Positions 54,341 through 64,000 of a stretch of DNA of 64,000 nucleotides are shown piece by piece. The translations under genes were made by a program, and so were the position numbers. Under the pieces are notes generated by a model. That model did no database searches. It had not been told where the DNA came from and was given only the letters and a program-made list of their open reading frames with translations. The stretch is from Huiozyma naganishii CBS 8797 (lineage: Eukaryota > Ascomycota > Saccharomycetes > Saccharomycetales > Saccharomycetaceae): NCBI RefSeq assembly GCF_000348985.1, contig NC_035931.1, forward strand, positions 248,001 through 312,000, in the 5' to 3' direction. The first letter of the stretch is position 1. Each line of letters starts with the position of its first letter.

Positions 54341-55939
54341 ATGACTTGTGGGTGGGTACACAGCGATAAAAGGATGGAGCTAGCGAAGAATGACTTAACG
54401 GTCAGCGTAAGTTGCTTGTGGCAAGTCGATGAAGGTGAGGAGTCTCTTTTACTTTTTGACTTACCCTCAAAGAACCACCTACTGTTTGGGTTGTTTGTCC
54501 TAGACAAGTATTCGGATGATACTGGTCGAAAATTAGACAGAGCGGAGATTATCCTGAATAATGTGATACAAGAATACACTGCCAACTATGCTTGGACGGA
54601 GTTTTCTGGCGTTCAACTTAGAAGAGAAAACTTTCAGGGAACTAACTTTATCTTTGGTCAGGTATGCGTCGAAGATAACGCGGAACAGGAGGAAAAATTA
54701 GTGGTTACCATATTGAGACGAGCATCAAAGCTGCTCGGTCCTCAGGTGTTCATAAAAGTTTCTGATACTGAGTGTGACTTTTTGCTTCTTGCCTGCCATG
54801 AAGAGCTGCCCAAGAGTCTTCAATTTCCAGTAGCCAATAATAGACTATGGCTGCACGAGGGGCAGTTTAAATTTATCCCACCTGACACTGAAAACTCGAA
54901 CAAAGGATTGGAACCAGAAGAAGCATTGAATTTTCTGATCAACGAATACTTCAAGTGTACCACCGTACCAGCCGTTAAAAATAAACTGGATGCATTGTTC
55001 CCCATGGACAAGAAACCAGCTGAATTTTATTTGAATGATTTCGTACAGCTATCAGTTGATTTTACTGACCGGAAAGTCTACGAGATATTAAGCCATAATC
55101 CAACAGTGATCAACTACGTCCTCAAGAATATTCCAAGCATAAGTGATAGAATAGATACATCTTCTTTGCAGAGTGAACAAAAGGTGAATACATACCCTCT
55201 AAAACTCCTGATAGGTAGAAACCACATACCGCTGTTGTCTCTCTACTTGCAGATCAAGAACTTGAAAAGCGATCCAAGCAAAGCATTACTTGCAACTGCT
55301 TTTTGTATTCAAACAAGTCTAAGAGACTTGCTACTTCAAGAGAGCTTACAGCTAAGGAATAAAACGGATGGGAGGGAAGTGAGAACTGTAAGTCCAAATA
55401 TAATGGAACAACTTGTCTTTGAAGAAGCAGATATATTGAAACATGTTGAACTGGAAAGAGGAGTCGAACCGAATGAACAATTGATGGATATGTTCACAAA
55501 CTTTTTTAATGAAGAACCTCATAATCAAAAAGGTTCAAAAAAAGTAGATCTAGAAGACGATGATGCTTCTGGAGACGAAGATACCGATGCAAGGAATTAT
55601 CTGGCTCGAGAAAACTCCACAATAAATGAGGATGACTTTTTTGAGTTCTTTCTAAAAGAAGCGTTGAAGATGAAGCAGGACGATGTTGACAAATTAAGAA
55701 CCGAAGGGGTTGAGCCAAATAACAAAAACCCAGAAACAAATTATGAAGAAGACAAACAAGATGACAATGAAGATACACAAGCCCTTGAACAGTTAGAGGC
55801 AATATTACATCGAGATGATTCCACTGAAGGACCGCAAGCGCTTTTAAATCTCTTCAAGTCCCTAGAATTAGACGGCATGCAAAATGGACCATTCGAATCA
55901 CTATTACAAAACCTTTCAAATGAGCCTGATTTGAAGTAA
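54341..55939 (+). CDS. Ecdysoneless/SGT1-family protein (PF07093-like)
   Basis: 532 residues from the ATG at 54341. The central part resembles ECD proteins: DTECDFLLLACHEELPKSL and RLWLHEGQFKFIP, then EEALNFLINEY. The C-terminus is acidic and ends with a weak helical region. In other eukaryotes ECD binds the splicing factor Prp8 and the R2TP chaperone and regulates transcription and cell cycle; fission yeast has a homologue. As far as I know S. cerevisiae has none, with nothing between ATG5 and YPL150W there. The gene looks more AT-rich than its neighbours by eye, not measured. It is not the co-chaperone Sgt1 of SCF/kinetochore function, despite the shared name. Confidence 0.8.
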   Translation: MTCGWVHSDKRMELAKNDLTVSVSCLWQVDEGEESLLLFDLPSKNHLLFGLFVLDKYSDDTGRKLDRAEIILNNVIQEYTANYAWTEFSGVQLRRENFQGTNFIFGQVCVEDNAEQEEKLVVTILRRASKLLGPQVFIKVSDTECDFLLLACHEELPKSLQFPVANNRLWLHEGQFKFIPPDTENSNKGLEPEEALNFLINEYFKCTTVPAVKNKLDALFPMDKKPAEFYLNDFVQLSVDFTDRKVYEILSHNPTVINYVLKNIPSISDRIDTSSLQSEQKVNTYPLKLLIGRNHIPLLSLYLQIKNLKSDPSKALLATAFCIQTSLRDLLLQESLQLRNKTDGREVRTVSPNIMEQLVFEEADILKHVELERGVEPNEQLMDMFTNFFNEEPHNQKGSKKVDLEDDDASGDEDTDARNYLARENSTINEDDFFEFFLKEALKMKQDDVDKLRTEGVEPNNKNPETNYEEDKQDDNEDTQALEQLEAILHRDDSTEGPQALLNLFKSLELDGMQNGPFESLLQNLSNEPDLK

Positions 55940-56020
55940 CAAAAAAATAGACTTTCCATGCATTATAGTATAAATATACGATTTATAGAGTAACATTATA
56001 TGACTCAATTCTCCAGAGTA

Positions 56021-59000
56021 TCATTCGCCTTCTGAGAAATTGTCCTCTAAATCTGCACTAAGTACAGACTCGTCGTTACCTTCGTCACCATCTTCAATTT
56101 CATCCTCGTTGTCATTGTCTGCATCTCCATCATCATCGGCCACATCATCGACCGCAATTTTTATCGGATCGTGACCCTGTTTGTCAGAACCCAGTGACTT
56201 CGGGTCATCATTGAACGCGGGCCACGGTACCCCTTCACTGACAGTTCGTATTCTTAACAAAGTAGTATCAGGATTATTGGCCTTCCGAGACATGCTTGAT
56301 ATTTTTGCGTATGTTTCACTATCGCTATAACTTAAGCCATTGGAGTTTTCATGCTCAGGGAAGATTGGCTCTTCATCCTCAATTTCTTCCGACACGCCAC
56401 CCTTATCGACCGAGTCTTCCTCTGACCCCTCCATAATAATTGTATTATTATTCAATGCAGTATCTGAAATATGCTTCCTAAATTTCGGGCGAATGAACTT
56501 GGAAGTAGTCAACTTGTTCGTTCCAAGATCCCTGTCTATTTCACCGTCAGTTACATCAGTACAGGACGAGGACTCCTCTTCCTTGATAACGCTGTTTAAT
56601 TGGTCTTTCGCACTCTTCAAAAATGGAGATTTACGGGCTCTTCCCCGCCTACCAATGTTATTCCTCCGTATCACCGAGTATCCATTTTTAGCAGACCACG
56701 TTCTTTGAGATCCACCTATTCTGGGTAAAACTGAGTCATTCATTATTGGTGCCGAGCGATTGGTACCCATATTTTTGTTAGATCCATTGGAGTTCGATCG
56801 CAGATTGCCAATAACCTGTGGTGTGGCAGTAGTAATGTCATAGAAGGAGTCTGCCCGAGAGCTTCTGTCAGAAGCGCTTGAATTCTCCGACCTCATGCTC
56901 ATATTCCTTCTAATAAAGCGCGTTTTGCTTTTGCTAACAACGGGATGCAATTTATCCGAGCCCACAGTCATTGAGGAATGCTGCGAAGCGCCCCCTGTTG
57001 ATGTAGTGTGGGATACAGATGGCCTTGTCAACTCCGATTTGGATCTCTGGAAGAATGACGTCGCACCATCTGTCGAATAATCCGAGGTGTAGGTTTCGTT
57101 GGATATTTGGGAGATACTAGACAACGGCCTCGAATTCAGTTGCAATAGGGACGTTTTCCGGCCCTCGTTGGAGGGTTGCGGCGACTCACCTGATTGGCTA
57201 TAATCGTTAATACTCGGTGATATTTTGTCTGATGTGTCACTAGACACTGTTGATTTAAATCTCTTTATCTGAGGTTGCTCGACCTCTCGCTTACCCTTCT
57301 CTCGCTGTGATCGATTTTGTTTGTTTACAGCAGCCTTCACTGGGGTAGAATGAGCAACCAACGGTCGTAAATTATCATGATTCCCTGTGAATCCGGCCGT
57401 ATGATCATTACCCTTCCTCTTGTTGAGTCGTTTCTGTTCGTTATTTACTTTGTTCGGAGGTTCGCTGATCTCGGAACGTTCTGGGGAATGCTCGGACTGA
57501 TGACTTGTTATGGAGCGGCCACTATGCTGTAAGAATTCAGAATGTTTTTTAATTTTGAAGAAATCTGAGACCTTTTTGAATATGTTGACCTTCTTGCCGT
57601 TTCCCGTTGTCACTGCCGTATCCTTCGATCCTAATGTGGCTGTCGAACTTGTACGTGGTGGGGCCGTAATAGATTTTGAAGTGTTCCTCTCAGACGAATC
57701 CCTTTCCGGGGGATTTTGTTGAAATGTCTCCTCATGAGATTTCCTGGACCCAAGAGCGACCAACGATAGGCTTGCGTCTGTTGTCATATTAATCATTTTC
57801 CCAAAGGGGTACCCCTTGGTAACTTCCCAAGGGGATCTCAGTAAACCGTCATCTTGAGGCCTTAATTGGTCGCTTGTCGTTGAAATCGAGTTGCTTATAA
57901 CTTTCTTACCGACAGACAATATGGACTTGCTCCTGCGCAACTGTTTCCTCTTTTGATACTTCTTCTCCTTCTCCAGAAGGAGGCACCACAGGCCCGCGAG
58001 GGAGTCGCATTTCTTCTTTATTACGGACTGCTTGATCGACTGTGTGTCAAACCCACATCTGTTGAGTCTCTTCAAAACGCGTCTTTCGAGTTTCGAATGG
58101 AAATTTGTAGCTCCTTTCCTCTGTCTTGCTATTAGATTGTCAGTCTGTGTCAATACAGTCGTCCCATACGGTTGCAGGAACTCGTGCTGCAGTATTTCCC
58201 GGACGGACGGTCTCAAGTTGCTATCCTTTTGGAGCAATTTCCTCACCAGATCCTCGCCCTCAGCGGTCATAAACTTGCTGTTGTACTCCGGTTCCTCATT
58301 GATAATCTTCCATTTGGTCTTGGCTTCGTCGTCCTCATCGAAGGGCATACTCCCGGACAACATTGTGTACAGAATCACACCAAGAGACCATATATCTATC
58401 TTGAATCCGTCGTAGGGCTTCCGCTCGGTCAATTCGGGTGCCATATAAACGGTGGTCCCACAGATCGTCTCAAGATTAACCTTTTCCATACATTCCCGCG
58501 TGAACCCGAAGTCAGTCAGTTTTGCGTTCCCATCTTTATCTAACAGGATATTCTCCAGTTTTAGGTCTCTGTGGACACAGTTCAAAGAGTGTGCGTAGTA
58601 AACTGCTCCGACAATCTGCGAGAACAGCTGGATACACTCCTCTGCGGGGATCCGCTTCATCTGCAATACATGGTCGTACAACTCCCTCCCGGGGCAGTAC
58701 TCCAATGCCATCCACACTTTCGACTCGGTCACAATTATCTCGTACAATTTTGTAATGTAGTGGTATTCGAACTGTCTGTGGTAGAACACTTCACGCACGA
58801 TATTTGGGTCGTTCTTCACACTGCTTTTGATGACCACTTTCCTGTGCGTCGGCCTGTGCATCGCCAGGTACACTTTCCCAAAGGACCCCTCGCCTATCTG
58901 TTCGAGGATCTTGTAGTTCCCAACCACTGTCAAATCGGAGGAGCAGAACTCGCTATACAGTTTGTTGTAAGACGACCCAATGATCGCCTTCACATTGTTC

Positions 59001-59050
59001 GCCTCAAGCGTCCTCATTGTAGCTGAACCACAGGGAACATTACTGCCCAT
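56021..59050 (-). CDS. YPL150W: Protein kinase of the YPL150W family
   Basis: 1009 residues (YPL150W about 901), ATG at 59050; Met12 is an alternative start. The kinase domain is N-terminal: GEGSFGKVY P-loop near 53-61, Lys75, HRDLKLEN with Asp162, DFGF, GTTVYMAPE, APE-to-Arg segments intact to about residue 295. The remaining ~700 residues are Ser/Asn/Lys-rich and mostly disordered, with basic patches and a very acidic tail (Asp/Glu run at about 955-1009). The S. cerevisiae protein is a poorly characterised kinase reported to bind phosphoinositides. Convergent with the ECD gene at 81 bp, divergent from PRP46 at 229 bp. Confidence 0.92.
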   Translation of the reverse strand: MGSNVPCGSATMRTLEANNVKAIIGSSYNKLYSEFCSSDLTVVGNYKILEQIGEGSFGKVYLAMHRPTHRKVVIKSSVKNDPNIVREVFYHRQFEYHYITKLYEIIVTESKVWMALEYCPGRELYDHVLQMKRIPAEECIQLFSQIVGAVYYAHSLNCVHRDLKLENILLDKDGNAKLTDFGFTRECMEKVNLETICGTTVYMAPELTERKPYDGFKIDIWSLGVILYTMLSGSMPFDEDDEAKTKWKIINEEPEYNSKFMTAEGEDLVRKLLQKDSNLRPSVREILQHEFLQPYGTTVLTQTDNLIARQRKGATNFHSKLERRVLKRLNRCGFDTQSIKQSVIKKKCDSLAGLWCLLLEKEKKYQKRKQLRRSKSILSVGKKVISNSISTTSDQLRPQDDGLLRSPWEVTKGYPFGKMINMTTDASLSLVALGSRKSHEETFQQNPPERDSSERNTSKSITAPPRTSSTATLGSKDTAVTTGNGKKVNIFKKVSDFFKIKKHSEFLQHSGRSITSHQSEHSPERSEISEPPNKVNNEQKRLNKRKGNDHTAGFTGNHDNLRPLVAHSTPVKAAVNKQNRSQREKGKREVEQPQIKRFKSTVSSDTSDKISPSINDYSQSGESPQPSNEGRKTSLLQLNSRPLSSISQISNETYTSDYSTDGATSFFQRSKSELTRPSVSHTTSTGGASQHSSMTVGSDKLHPVVSKSKTRFIRRNMSMRSENSSASDRSSRADSFYDITTATPQVIGNLRSNSNGSNKNMGTNRSAPIMNDSVLPRIGGSQRTWSAKNGYSVIRRNNIGRRGRARKSPFLKSAKDQLNSVIKEEESSSCTDVTDGEIDRDLGTNKLTTSKFIRPKFRKHISDTALNNNTIIMEGSEEDSVDKGGVSEEIEDEEPIFPEHENSNGLSYSDSETYAKISSMSRKANNPDTTLLRIRTVSEGVPWPAFNDDPKSLGSDKQGHDPIKIAVDDVADDDGDADNDNEDEIEDGDEGNDESVLSADLEDNFSEGE

Positions 59051-59279
59051 AACAACTAGTACTCAAATACCAATCCCCCGACCTCACTGCGGATCCAACA
59101 CGTCGTCGTAGTGGCACCGTTCCACCTTATTCAAGTGGTCCCACAGGGTCCCTCTTTGGAAGATCTTTGGAATTTCGAGACAAGTGAAATATTTCAATTG
59201 CGATGGTTCCTCGAACTGTGATGTCTGAAGGTCATCGGACGGTTGCTGTTGCGTTGAAGGTGGGCGGACGAGTGGTGGC

Positions 59280-60476
59280 ATGAACTCTGCGGACGATCTG
59301 TACCGGGAGCTGCGATGGAATAACCAGTTCCAAGTTATGGGCACGTTGCCGCGAAACCTGCAGCAAGTGATAGACGAGCGGACACGCGGTTCCGGGGCTG
59401 GGACAACGGTTGTTGCGTACGATGGTAGGTCTGGCGAGGAGGGACAGGCTGCTGTGCAGCGGTACCAGCAGCTTGTTGCGCAGAAACCGCAGTGGCATGC
59501 GCCCTGGAGGCTGAGCAAAGTGATCAATGGGCATCTTGGGTGGGTCCGGTGCGTGGCCGTCGAGCCCGTGGACAACGAGTGGTTTGTCACTGGGTCGAAC
59601 GATACGACGCTGAAAGTGTGGGACCTGGCCTCTGGGAAGTTGAAGCTGACTCTTTCGGGCCACACGATGGGCGTCAGGGACGTGGCTGTGTCCGAGAGGC
59701 ACCCGTATATGTTCAGTGCCTCAGAGGACAAGCTGGTGAAATGCTGGGACTTGGAGAAGAACACCGCCATTAGGGACTACTATGGCCACCTGTCCGGTGT
59801 CCACACCGTGGATATTCACCCGACATTGGACCTCATTGCCACTGGTGGCAGGGACGCCGTGGTGAAACTGTGGGACATACGTACGCGGAAGGCTGTGAAG
59901 ACGCTCGTGGGTCACAAAGCGCCCATCACCAAAGTGAAGTGTACCCCAGTGGACCCTCAAGTCGTGAGCAGCTCCACGGACACGACGGTGCGGTTGTGGG
60001 ACATAGTCGCTGGTAAATCGATGAAAGTGCTCACACACCACAAAAGGGCCGTGAGGTCAATTGCATTGCACCCGGGCGAGTTCTCACTAGCGTCCGCGTG
60101 CACAGACGACGTGCGGTCCTGGAGACTGCCGGAGGGGTCGCTGCTAACGAACTTCCAGTCGCAGTCGACTGGTGTGATCAACACGCTTTCGATCAACGAC
60201 GATAACGTCATGTTCGCTGGCGGGGATAACGGGGTCCTGTCCTTCTACGAATACAAGTCTGGCCATTTGTACCAGCAGACATCGACGCAAGAGGTTAGAG
60301 GGTCCCTGGAGAGTGAACGTGGCGTGCTCACGAGCACGTTCGATGCCACAGGGCTGAGGTTGATCACGGGTGAGGTGGACAAGAGCATAAAGATTTGGAG
60401 ACATGTGGAGGACGCAACAGAGGAAAACCAGCCAGGGTTACCGTGGAATCCAAACCTGTCCGGACAGAGATTTTGA
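59280..60476 (+). CDS. PRP46: Spliceosomal WD40 protein Prp46
   Basis: 398 residues (S. cerevisiae Prp46 about 451), ATG at 59280. After a ~75-residue N-terminus come seven WD40 blades, each with the GH...WD spacing: [61 protein letters not shown] and so on. It is a core subunit of the NineTeen complex-related group and contacts Prp8, Cef1 and U6 during catalytic activation. Order YPL150W-PRP46-RRD2 agrees with S. cerevisiae YPL150W, YPL151C, YPL152W. Confidence 0.96.
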   Translation: MNSADDLYRELRWNNQFQVMGTLPRNLQQVIDERTRGSGAGTTVVAYDGRSGEEGQAAVQRYQQLVAQKPQWHAPWRLSKVINGHLGWVRCVAVEPVDNEWFVTGSNDTTLKVWDLASGKLKLTLSGHTMGVRDVAVSERHPYMFSASEDKLVKCWDLEKNTAIRDYYGHLSGVHTVDIHPTLDLIATGGRDAVVKLWDIRTRKAVKTLVGHKAPITKVKCTPVDPQVVSSSTDTTVRLWDIVAGKSMKVLTHHKRAVRSIALHPGEFSLASACTDDVRSWRLPEGSLLTNFQSQSTGVINTLSINDDNVMFAGGDNGVLSFYEYKSGHLYQQTSTQEVRGSLESERGVLTSTFDATGLRLITGEVDKSIKIWRHVEDATEENQPGLPWNPNLSGQRF

Positions 60477-60575
60477 GAGGGGACCTGTACGTACCTTATA
60501 TACCCAGAATGTGTGAGTGTAGACCAATGTATCATTATTATTATAGTAAGTTGTTGCCGCTAATAGAGGGCGGAA

Positions 60576-61721
60576 TTAATCGAAGGGCAATGGCTTGTGG
60601 CGGTTCGTCTGACGATTGGATTCCGTTGCCGCGATGGCACTTGGGATCTTGATCCCACAGCAGTCCCCCCAGGTAGCGTGCCCCATATGTGGTTCCAGAG
60701 TGGAACATCCGTCATCGTCACGGTCGACGTTGTCCGGTGCGGATACTCCCTCAGGGCACAGTAGGAAATCGCTAAAGTAGAAGTGTTGCATAATGGGTAG
60801 CTTGCTGAGAACCTCTGCCTGGTACATCTTGACCATCCCTTCAGCGACTTTGGACCATTTCTTTACGCCGCTGATGTCGTCCAACATGGGCGAGTGCCAC
60901 CGCAGAGTGGCAGTGGTCTTCACTGAATTGATGAAGTGTATGCAACCAAAATACAGGTACTTGTCCGCAAACAGCTCGACAACCTCCTCATTGTGAATGG
61001 ACAGTGGTTTCAAATGCTTGTGCGTGGACAACTGGAAGGCGCCGAAAAGGAACGGTAGGAAATGGTAGTCGTCCAGCCCCCATACCCCATGGGACCCGGC
61101 AGGTTCCAGCCAGTATTCTGTCTCAAGCACCCGCATGATCTTCAAGTACTCGATAAACGGTTTCAAGACGAGGTTCGCCCTGTCTGTGCCACCAAGATCG
61201 AACACTTTGTAAGCTGTCAAACCGTACAGAAAGCACATAAAGTTCAGTTCGTGGCCCGAACCATAATCTATCCTCCGTTTATCGCCCCAGGACTCCTCAA
61301 GATACGTCTGCAACTGACGAACTTGATTTTGTGTGAGTTGTGGAAACGCTCCTGTGATCAAACTGGCTGACTCTGCACGCAACTCATCGTAGAAGTCCCT
61401 GAACTCCACTTTCCCAAACCTAGACGCCGGTGCGTCCTTCTTCGCCACCGGGTGCCGTTCAATAACACCGCGCACTTGCTGCAACAAACCCATGAGCGCT
61501 TCCACACTAGCAGAGATGGGAAGATCGTACTGCTCGTTCTCGCGCCCGCGCACCGCATCGGCCAATTGCTCTATAAAATGCACCAAGTGCGCCCGCGTCT
61601 CGCTACTTTCCCACAGATCCAAGTCTCGCTTCATCAGTAGCCGCTTACATGGCATCGCATCGCTCATCTCGACCCCGTTGGACACCTGATAACACTCTTC
61701 AGGTACACGATGTCGTGCCAT
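60576..61721 (-). CDS. RRD2: PP2A phosphatase activator, prolyl isomerase Rrd2
   Basis: 381 residues from the ATG at 61721; the frame reaches a GTG at 61730, rejected. S. cerevisiae Rrd2 is about 358 and begins near the fourth Met here, so the true start could be further in. PTPA-fold signatures are clear: FGKVEFRDFYDEL, DESWG-like LEESWGDKRRIDYGSGHELNFMCFLYGL, EYWLEPAGSHGVWGLDDYHFLPFLFGAFQL and the final KPLPFD. It activates PP2A and Sit4-type phosphatases through ATP-dependent folding of the catalytic subunit, downstream of TORC1. Divergent from RAD53 over 240 bp. Confidence 0.96.
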   Translation of the reverse strand: MARHRVPEECYQVSNGVEMSDAMPCKRLLMKRDLDLWESSETRAHLVHFIEQLADAVRGRENEQYDLPISASVEALMGLLQQVRGVIERHPVAKKDAPASRFGKVEFRDFYDELRAESASLITGAFPQLTQNQVRQLQTYLEESWGDKRRIDYGSGHELNFMCFLYGLTAYKVFDLGGTDRANLVLKPFIEYLKIMRVLETEYWLEPAGSHGVWGLDDYHFLPFLFGAFQLSTHKHLKPLSIHNEEVVELFADKYLYFGCIHFINSVKTTATLRWHSPMLDDISGVKKWSKVAEGMVKMYQAEVLSKLPIMQHFYFSDFLLCPEGVSAPDNVDRDDDGCSTLEPHMGHATWGDCCGIKIPSAIAATESNRQTNRHKPLPFD

Positions 61722-61780
61722 GAGAGGCACACCCTTTTGATTGCCTTGAAATTTCTCGAGAATTCGACATCTCTCAAGGA

Positions 61781-61786
61781 ACGCGT
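61781..61786. promoter_or_regulatory. MCB element between RRD2 and RAD53
   Basis: ACGCGT, the MluI cell-cycle box bound by MBF, 176 bp before the RAD53 ATG. A further GCGCG-rich sequence is at about 61879-61884. DNA-damage and replication genes are typical MBF targets. Confidence 0.6.
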
Positions 61787-61961
61787 GCCATAACGAAGCC
61801 AGAAGGACGTTAAAGTTGGGACTCTCGAGGCTGTTGCTGCTGATTTACGGGTTCAATTGCACTACGGTACGGTAGCATACGCGCGGTTGTGTGTGTGCAG
61901 AGCTGCTGAGGAATTTTAAAGCGATACACTAAGCAAGAGACACATAGATCATTTTAGCAAG

Positions 61962-64000
61962 ATGGAGGCGATGGATGGGACGCAGCCCACGCAGCAGTCA
62001 ACGCAGATGACGCAGAAGTTCCTGGTGGATAAGTTCACACAGGAGAAGATCAGCGAGCGCATTGTGGTGCGGATTATCTGCACTTCTGGGCAGAACAAGA
62101 TCCGGGACCTTGAGGCGGACCCGCAGAAGGTGTTGCGGACGACGTCGTCGATCAAGAAAGTATGGACCTTTGGGAGGAACAGCGCCACGTCGGACTACCA
62201 TCTGGGGAACATTGGGCGACTGTCCAACCAACACTTCCAAATCCTGCTCGGAGAGGACGGGAATCTGCTTCTGCGAGACACGTCTACGAACGGGACCTGG
62301 TTGAACGGGGTGCGGCTGGAGAAGGGGTTGAACCAAGTACTATCCCAGGGGGATGAGATCCGCGTTGGGCTGGGTGTGGCAGCGGACACTGTCTCGTTGG
62401 TTGTGTTCATTAACGATCGGTTCAAACAGACACTGGAGAGGCTTGCACACGAGAAGGAGTCGGAGTCCACGCGGGATCATCATGACACTGGGCCGGGGAC
62501 ACCAGATGGCACCCTGACGCGAACTCTGCCACAATCCGAGGAGCACAGCATTTTGAGGGACTACTTTATACAGGACGAGGTCGTAGGTCAAGGTGCGTTT
62601 GCGACTGTGAAGAAGGCAATCGAGACGGCGACTGGGCGGACGTACGCGGTAAAGATCATAAACAAGCGGAAAGTAATGGGGAACCTGGATGGTGTCACGC
62701 GGGAATTGACCGTCTTACAGAAACTGGACCACCCGAGCATCGTGACGCTGAAGGGATTCTACGAGGACAAGGACAATTACTACATGGTGATGGAATTTGT
62801 GTCTGGAGGGGATCTCATGGATTTCGTTGCTGCACATGGACCAGTCGGTGAGGACGCCGGAAGGGAGATCACACGGCAGATCTTGGAAGCCGTGAAGTAC
62901 ATACACTCCGTTGGAATCAGCCACCGAGATTTGAAACCGGACAACATACTCATTAAGCAGGACGATCCAGTCCTTGTGAAGATCACGGATTTTGGGTTGG
63001 CCAAGATGCAAGAGCACGGTGCGTTTATGAACACGTTCTGCGGGACGCTTGCGTACGTGGCGCCCGAGGTGGTCAACGGTAGACAGCAAACGAGTGAGCC
63101 CGCTGTGCCGAAAGGCGAACGCAGCCATTACTCGTCGCTCGTGGACATGTGGTCGATGGGGTGTCTAGTTTATGTGATTCTGACAGGTCACTTGCCATTC
63201 AGTGGGAGTACACCGCAGCAATTGTACGAACAGATCGGGAAGGCGTCGTACCACGAGGTGCCCCTGAAGGACTGCCGTATATCTGACCAGGCGCGTGATT
63301 TTATAGACTGTCTGCTGCAAGTGGACCCAAACAACAGACTCTCTGCTGCAAGAGCGTTGGAACATCCATGGATCCAGATGGCGTACCTGGGTTCGCCCTT
63401 CGATGGTGCATCACCTCCAATGGTGATGGAACCGGAATCGTCGTTACCGTCACAAGTATCGCTAATGGAGTCCACGGAAAACCAGTCGCAGTTACAGAAG
63501 CTGGATGAGGAGAAGTACGAGGCGGTGAAGGCCGAGCGGGACGCACAGTTTGAGCAACTTCTGGCGATGTCGAGAAGCCGACAGGACAACGGTACCAAGC
63601 AACCTTTCAAGAAACCACTGGGTGCTCCTGAACGGTTCACGAGGGACGCATTCATCTCGCAGCAGTATACCCGCGAACGACCGGCCCCACAGGCTCGTCA
63701 GAGAGGGTACGGCACTCAACCGACGAAACCGGCCGCTACTGGCACTAACACGGGGAGGTTTTTGACGCTGGTGCCCACATCTTTGAGTTACGCGCAGGAG
63801 AAGATCGCTGTGACACAGGGTCTTTCGACTTTCTTCATTGGAAGGTCGCACCACTGCAACTACGTACTGAACAACCCGCTGCTGTCCCGGGTGCACTGTT
63901 TCCTATTGAAGAAGCGGCACCCTGTCGGTGGGAGCATCAACGAGGCTCCCGCAGCCGGTCTAGAGGACCTATGGTACTGCCACGTCGGGAGCAACCCGTG
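61962..64000 (+). CDS. RAD53: DNA-damage checkpoint kinase Rad53, N-terminal 679 codons
   Basis: Partial gene, cut by the right edge (S. cerevisiae Rad53 821 residues). ATG at 61962. N-terminus: four TQ motifs (Thr7, 10, 14, 17), the Mec1 target cluster. Then the FHA1 domain (about 65-140, FGRNSATSDYHLGN, LSNQHFQILL), which binds phospho-Thr partners such as Dun1 and Rad9. The kinase domain (about 205-470) has GQGAFATV, YAVKIINK, HRDLKPDN with Asp323, DFGLAK and VAPE. An FHA2 domain starts near 610 (FIGRSHHCNYVLNNPLLSRVHC) and is still incomplete at the edge. Rad53 is activated by Mec1 and Rad9/Mrc1 and controls dNTP supply, origin firing and fork stability. Confidence 0.98.
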   Translation, partial: MEAMDGTQPTQQSTQMTQKFLVDKFTQEKISERIVVRIICTSGQNKIRDLEADPQKVLRTTSSIKKVWTFGRNSATSDYHLGNIGRLSNQHFQILLGEDGNLLLRDTSTNGTWLNGVRLEKGLNQVLSQGDEIRVGLGVAADTVSLVVFINDRFKQTLERLAHEKESESTRDHHDTGPGTPDGTLTRTLPQSEEHSILRDYFIQDEVVGQGAFATVKKAIETATGRTYAVKIINKRKVMGNLDGVTRELTVLQKLDHPSIVTLKGFYEDKDNYYMVMEFVSGGDLMDFVAAHGPVGEDAGREITRQILEAVKYIHSVGISHRDLKPDNILIKQDDPVLVKITDFGLAKMQEHGAFMNTFCGTLAYVAPEVVNGRQQTSEPAVPKGERSHYSSLVDMWSMGCLVYVILTGHLPFSGSTPQQLYEQIGKASYHEVPLKDCRISDQARDFIDCLLQVDPNNRLSAARALEHPWIQMAYLGSPFDGASPPMVMEPESSLPSQVSLMESTENQSQLQKLDEEKYEAVKAERDAQFEQLLAMSRSRQDNGTKQPFKKPLGAPERFTRDAFISQQYTRERPAPQARQRGYGTQPTKPAATGTNTGRFLTLVPTSLSYAQEKIAVTQGLSTFFIGRSHHCNYVLNNPLLSRVHCFLLKKRHPVGGSINEAPAAGLEDLWYCHVGSNP

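Overview
This is nuclear DNA of a budding yeast of the family Saccharomycetaceae. The evidence is compact intron-poor genes, spliceosomal introns with GTATGT and TACTAAC signals, an initiator tRNA that matches the S. cerevisiae molecule as I remember it, and more than thirty proteins recognisable as S. cerevisiae homologues. The order follows the ancestral block shared by S. cerevisiae chromosomes XVI (YPL113C to YPL153C) and XV (YOR208W to YOR234C). Most genes are of the YPL set, but PTP2, NPT1, RPB10 and STE13 of the YOR set are interleaved. Many other genes that a pre-duplication genome would carry here are missing (for example MGM1, STE4, RFC1, RPB8, MGE1, PXA1, PUS7, ESA1). This fits one of two sister regions of a post-whole-genome-duplication yeast with its own loss pattern. 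The fairly GC-rich coding sequence makes a Kazachstania/Huiozyma naganishii-like species my best guess; that is inference.

Layout. 1-6.5 kb: a 2-hydroxyacid dehydrogenase fragment, PEX25, the initiator tRNA, a 2 kb gene-poor stretch and an unrecognised 509-residue protein. 6.5-17.3 kb: RNY1, SPC29, PTP2, KAP120, NPT1. 17.7-35.2 kb: NAN1, RPB10, HHO1, TBF1, TAF14 (with an intron and a 9-nt first exon), SPO19, STE13, RPL5, COX11, RDS2, ODC. 35.7-48 kb: a GIP3/HER1 homologue whose 5' end is in two frames, PEX10, SPP1, UME1, a KIN4/FRK1 kinase, RPL33 (intron). 48.8-64 kb: KES1, NOP53, a DUF1749 alpha/beta hydrolase, PPT2, ATG5, an Ecdysoneless/SGT1 homologue, a YPL150W-type kinase, PRP46, RRD2 and the first 679 codons of RAD53, which runs off the right edge.

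Genes are individually transcribed. Several pairs are divergent over short shared promoters (ATG5/ECD 91 bp, RRD2/RAD53 240 bp, SPC29/PTP2 849 bp) or convergent with little spacing. Regulatory elements fit the products: PAC and RRPE boxes before the ribosome-biogenesis genes NAN1 and NOP53, an MCB before RAD53, a Reb1 site before NPT1, a Rap1-like site before RPL5. Three TTAGGGCTT-type (Tbf1) elements lie between SPC29 and PTP2, and the same 9-mer occurs in the promoter of TBF1 itself.

I found no mobile element with recognisable ends, no CRISPR and no obviously foreign island. The items most worth a second look are the two-frame start of the GIP3/HER1 gene, the dense SPC29/PTP2 regulatory array, the unrecognised 3885-5414 gene, the ECD and DUF1749 genes (to my knowledge absent from S. 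cerevisiae), the relocated PEX10, and two isolated tRNA B-box-like sequences after ODC. All homology and S. cerevisiae comparisons are from memory; no search was run.
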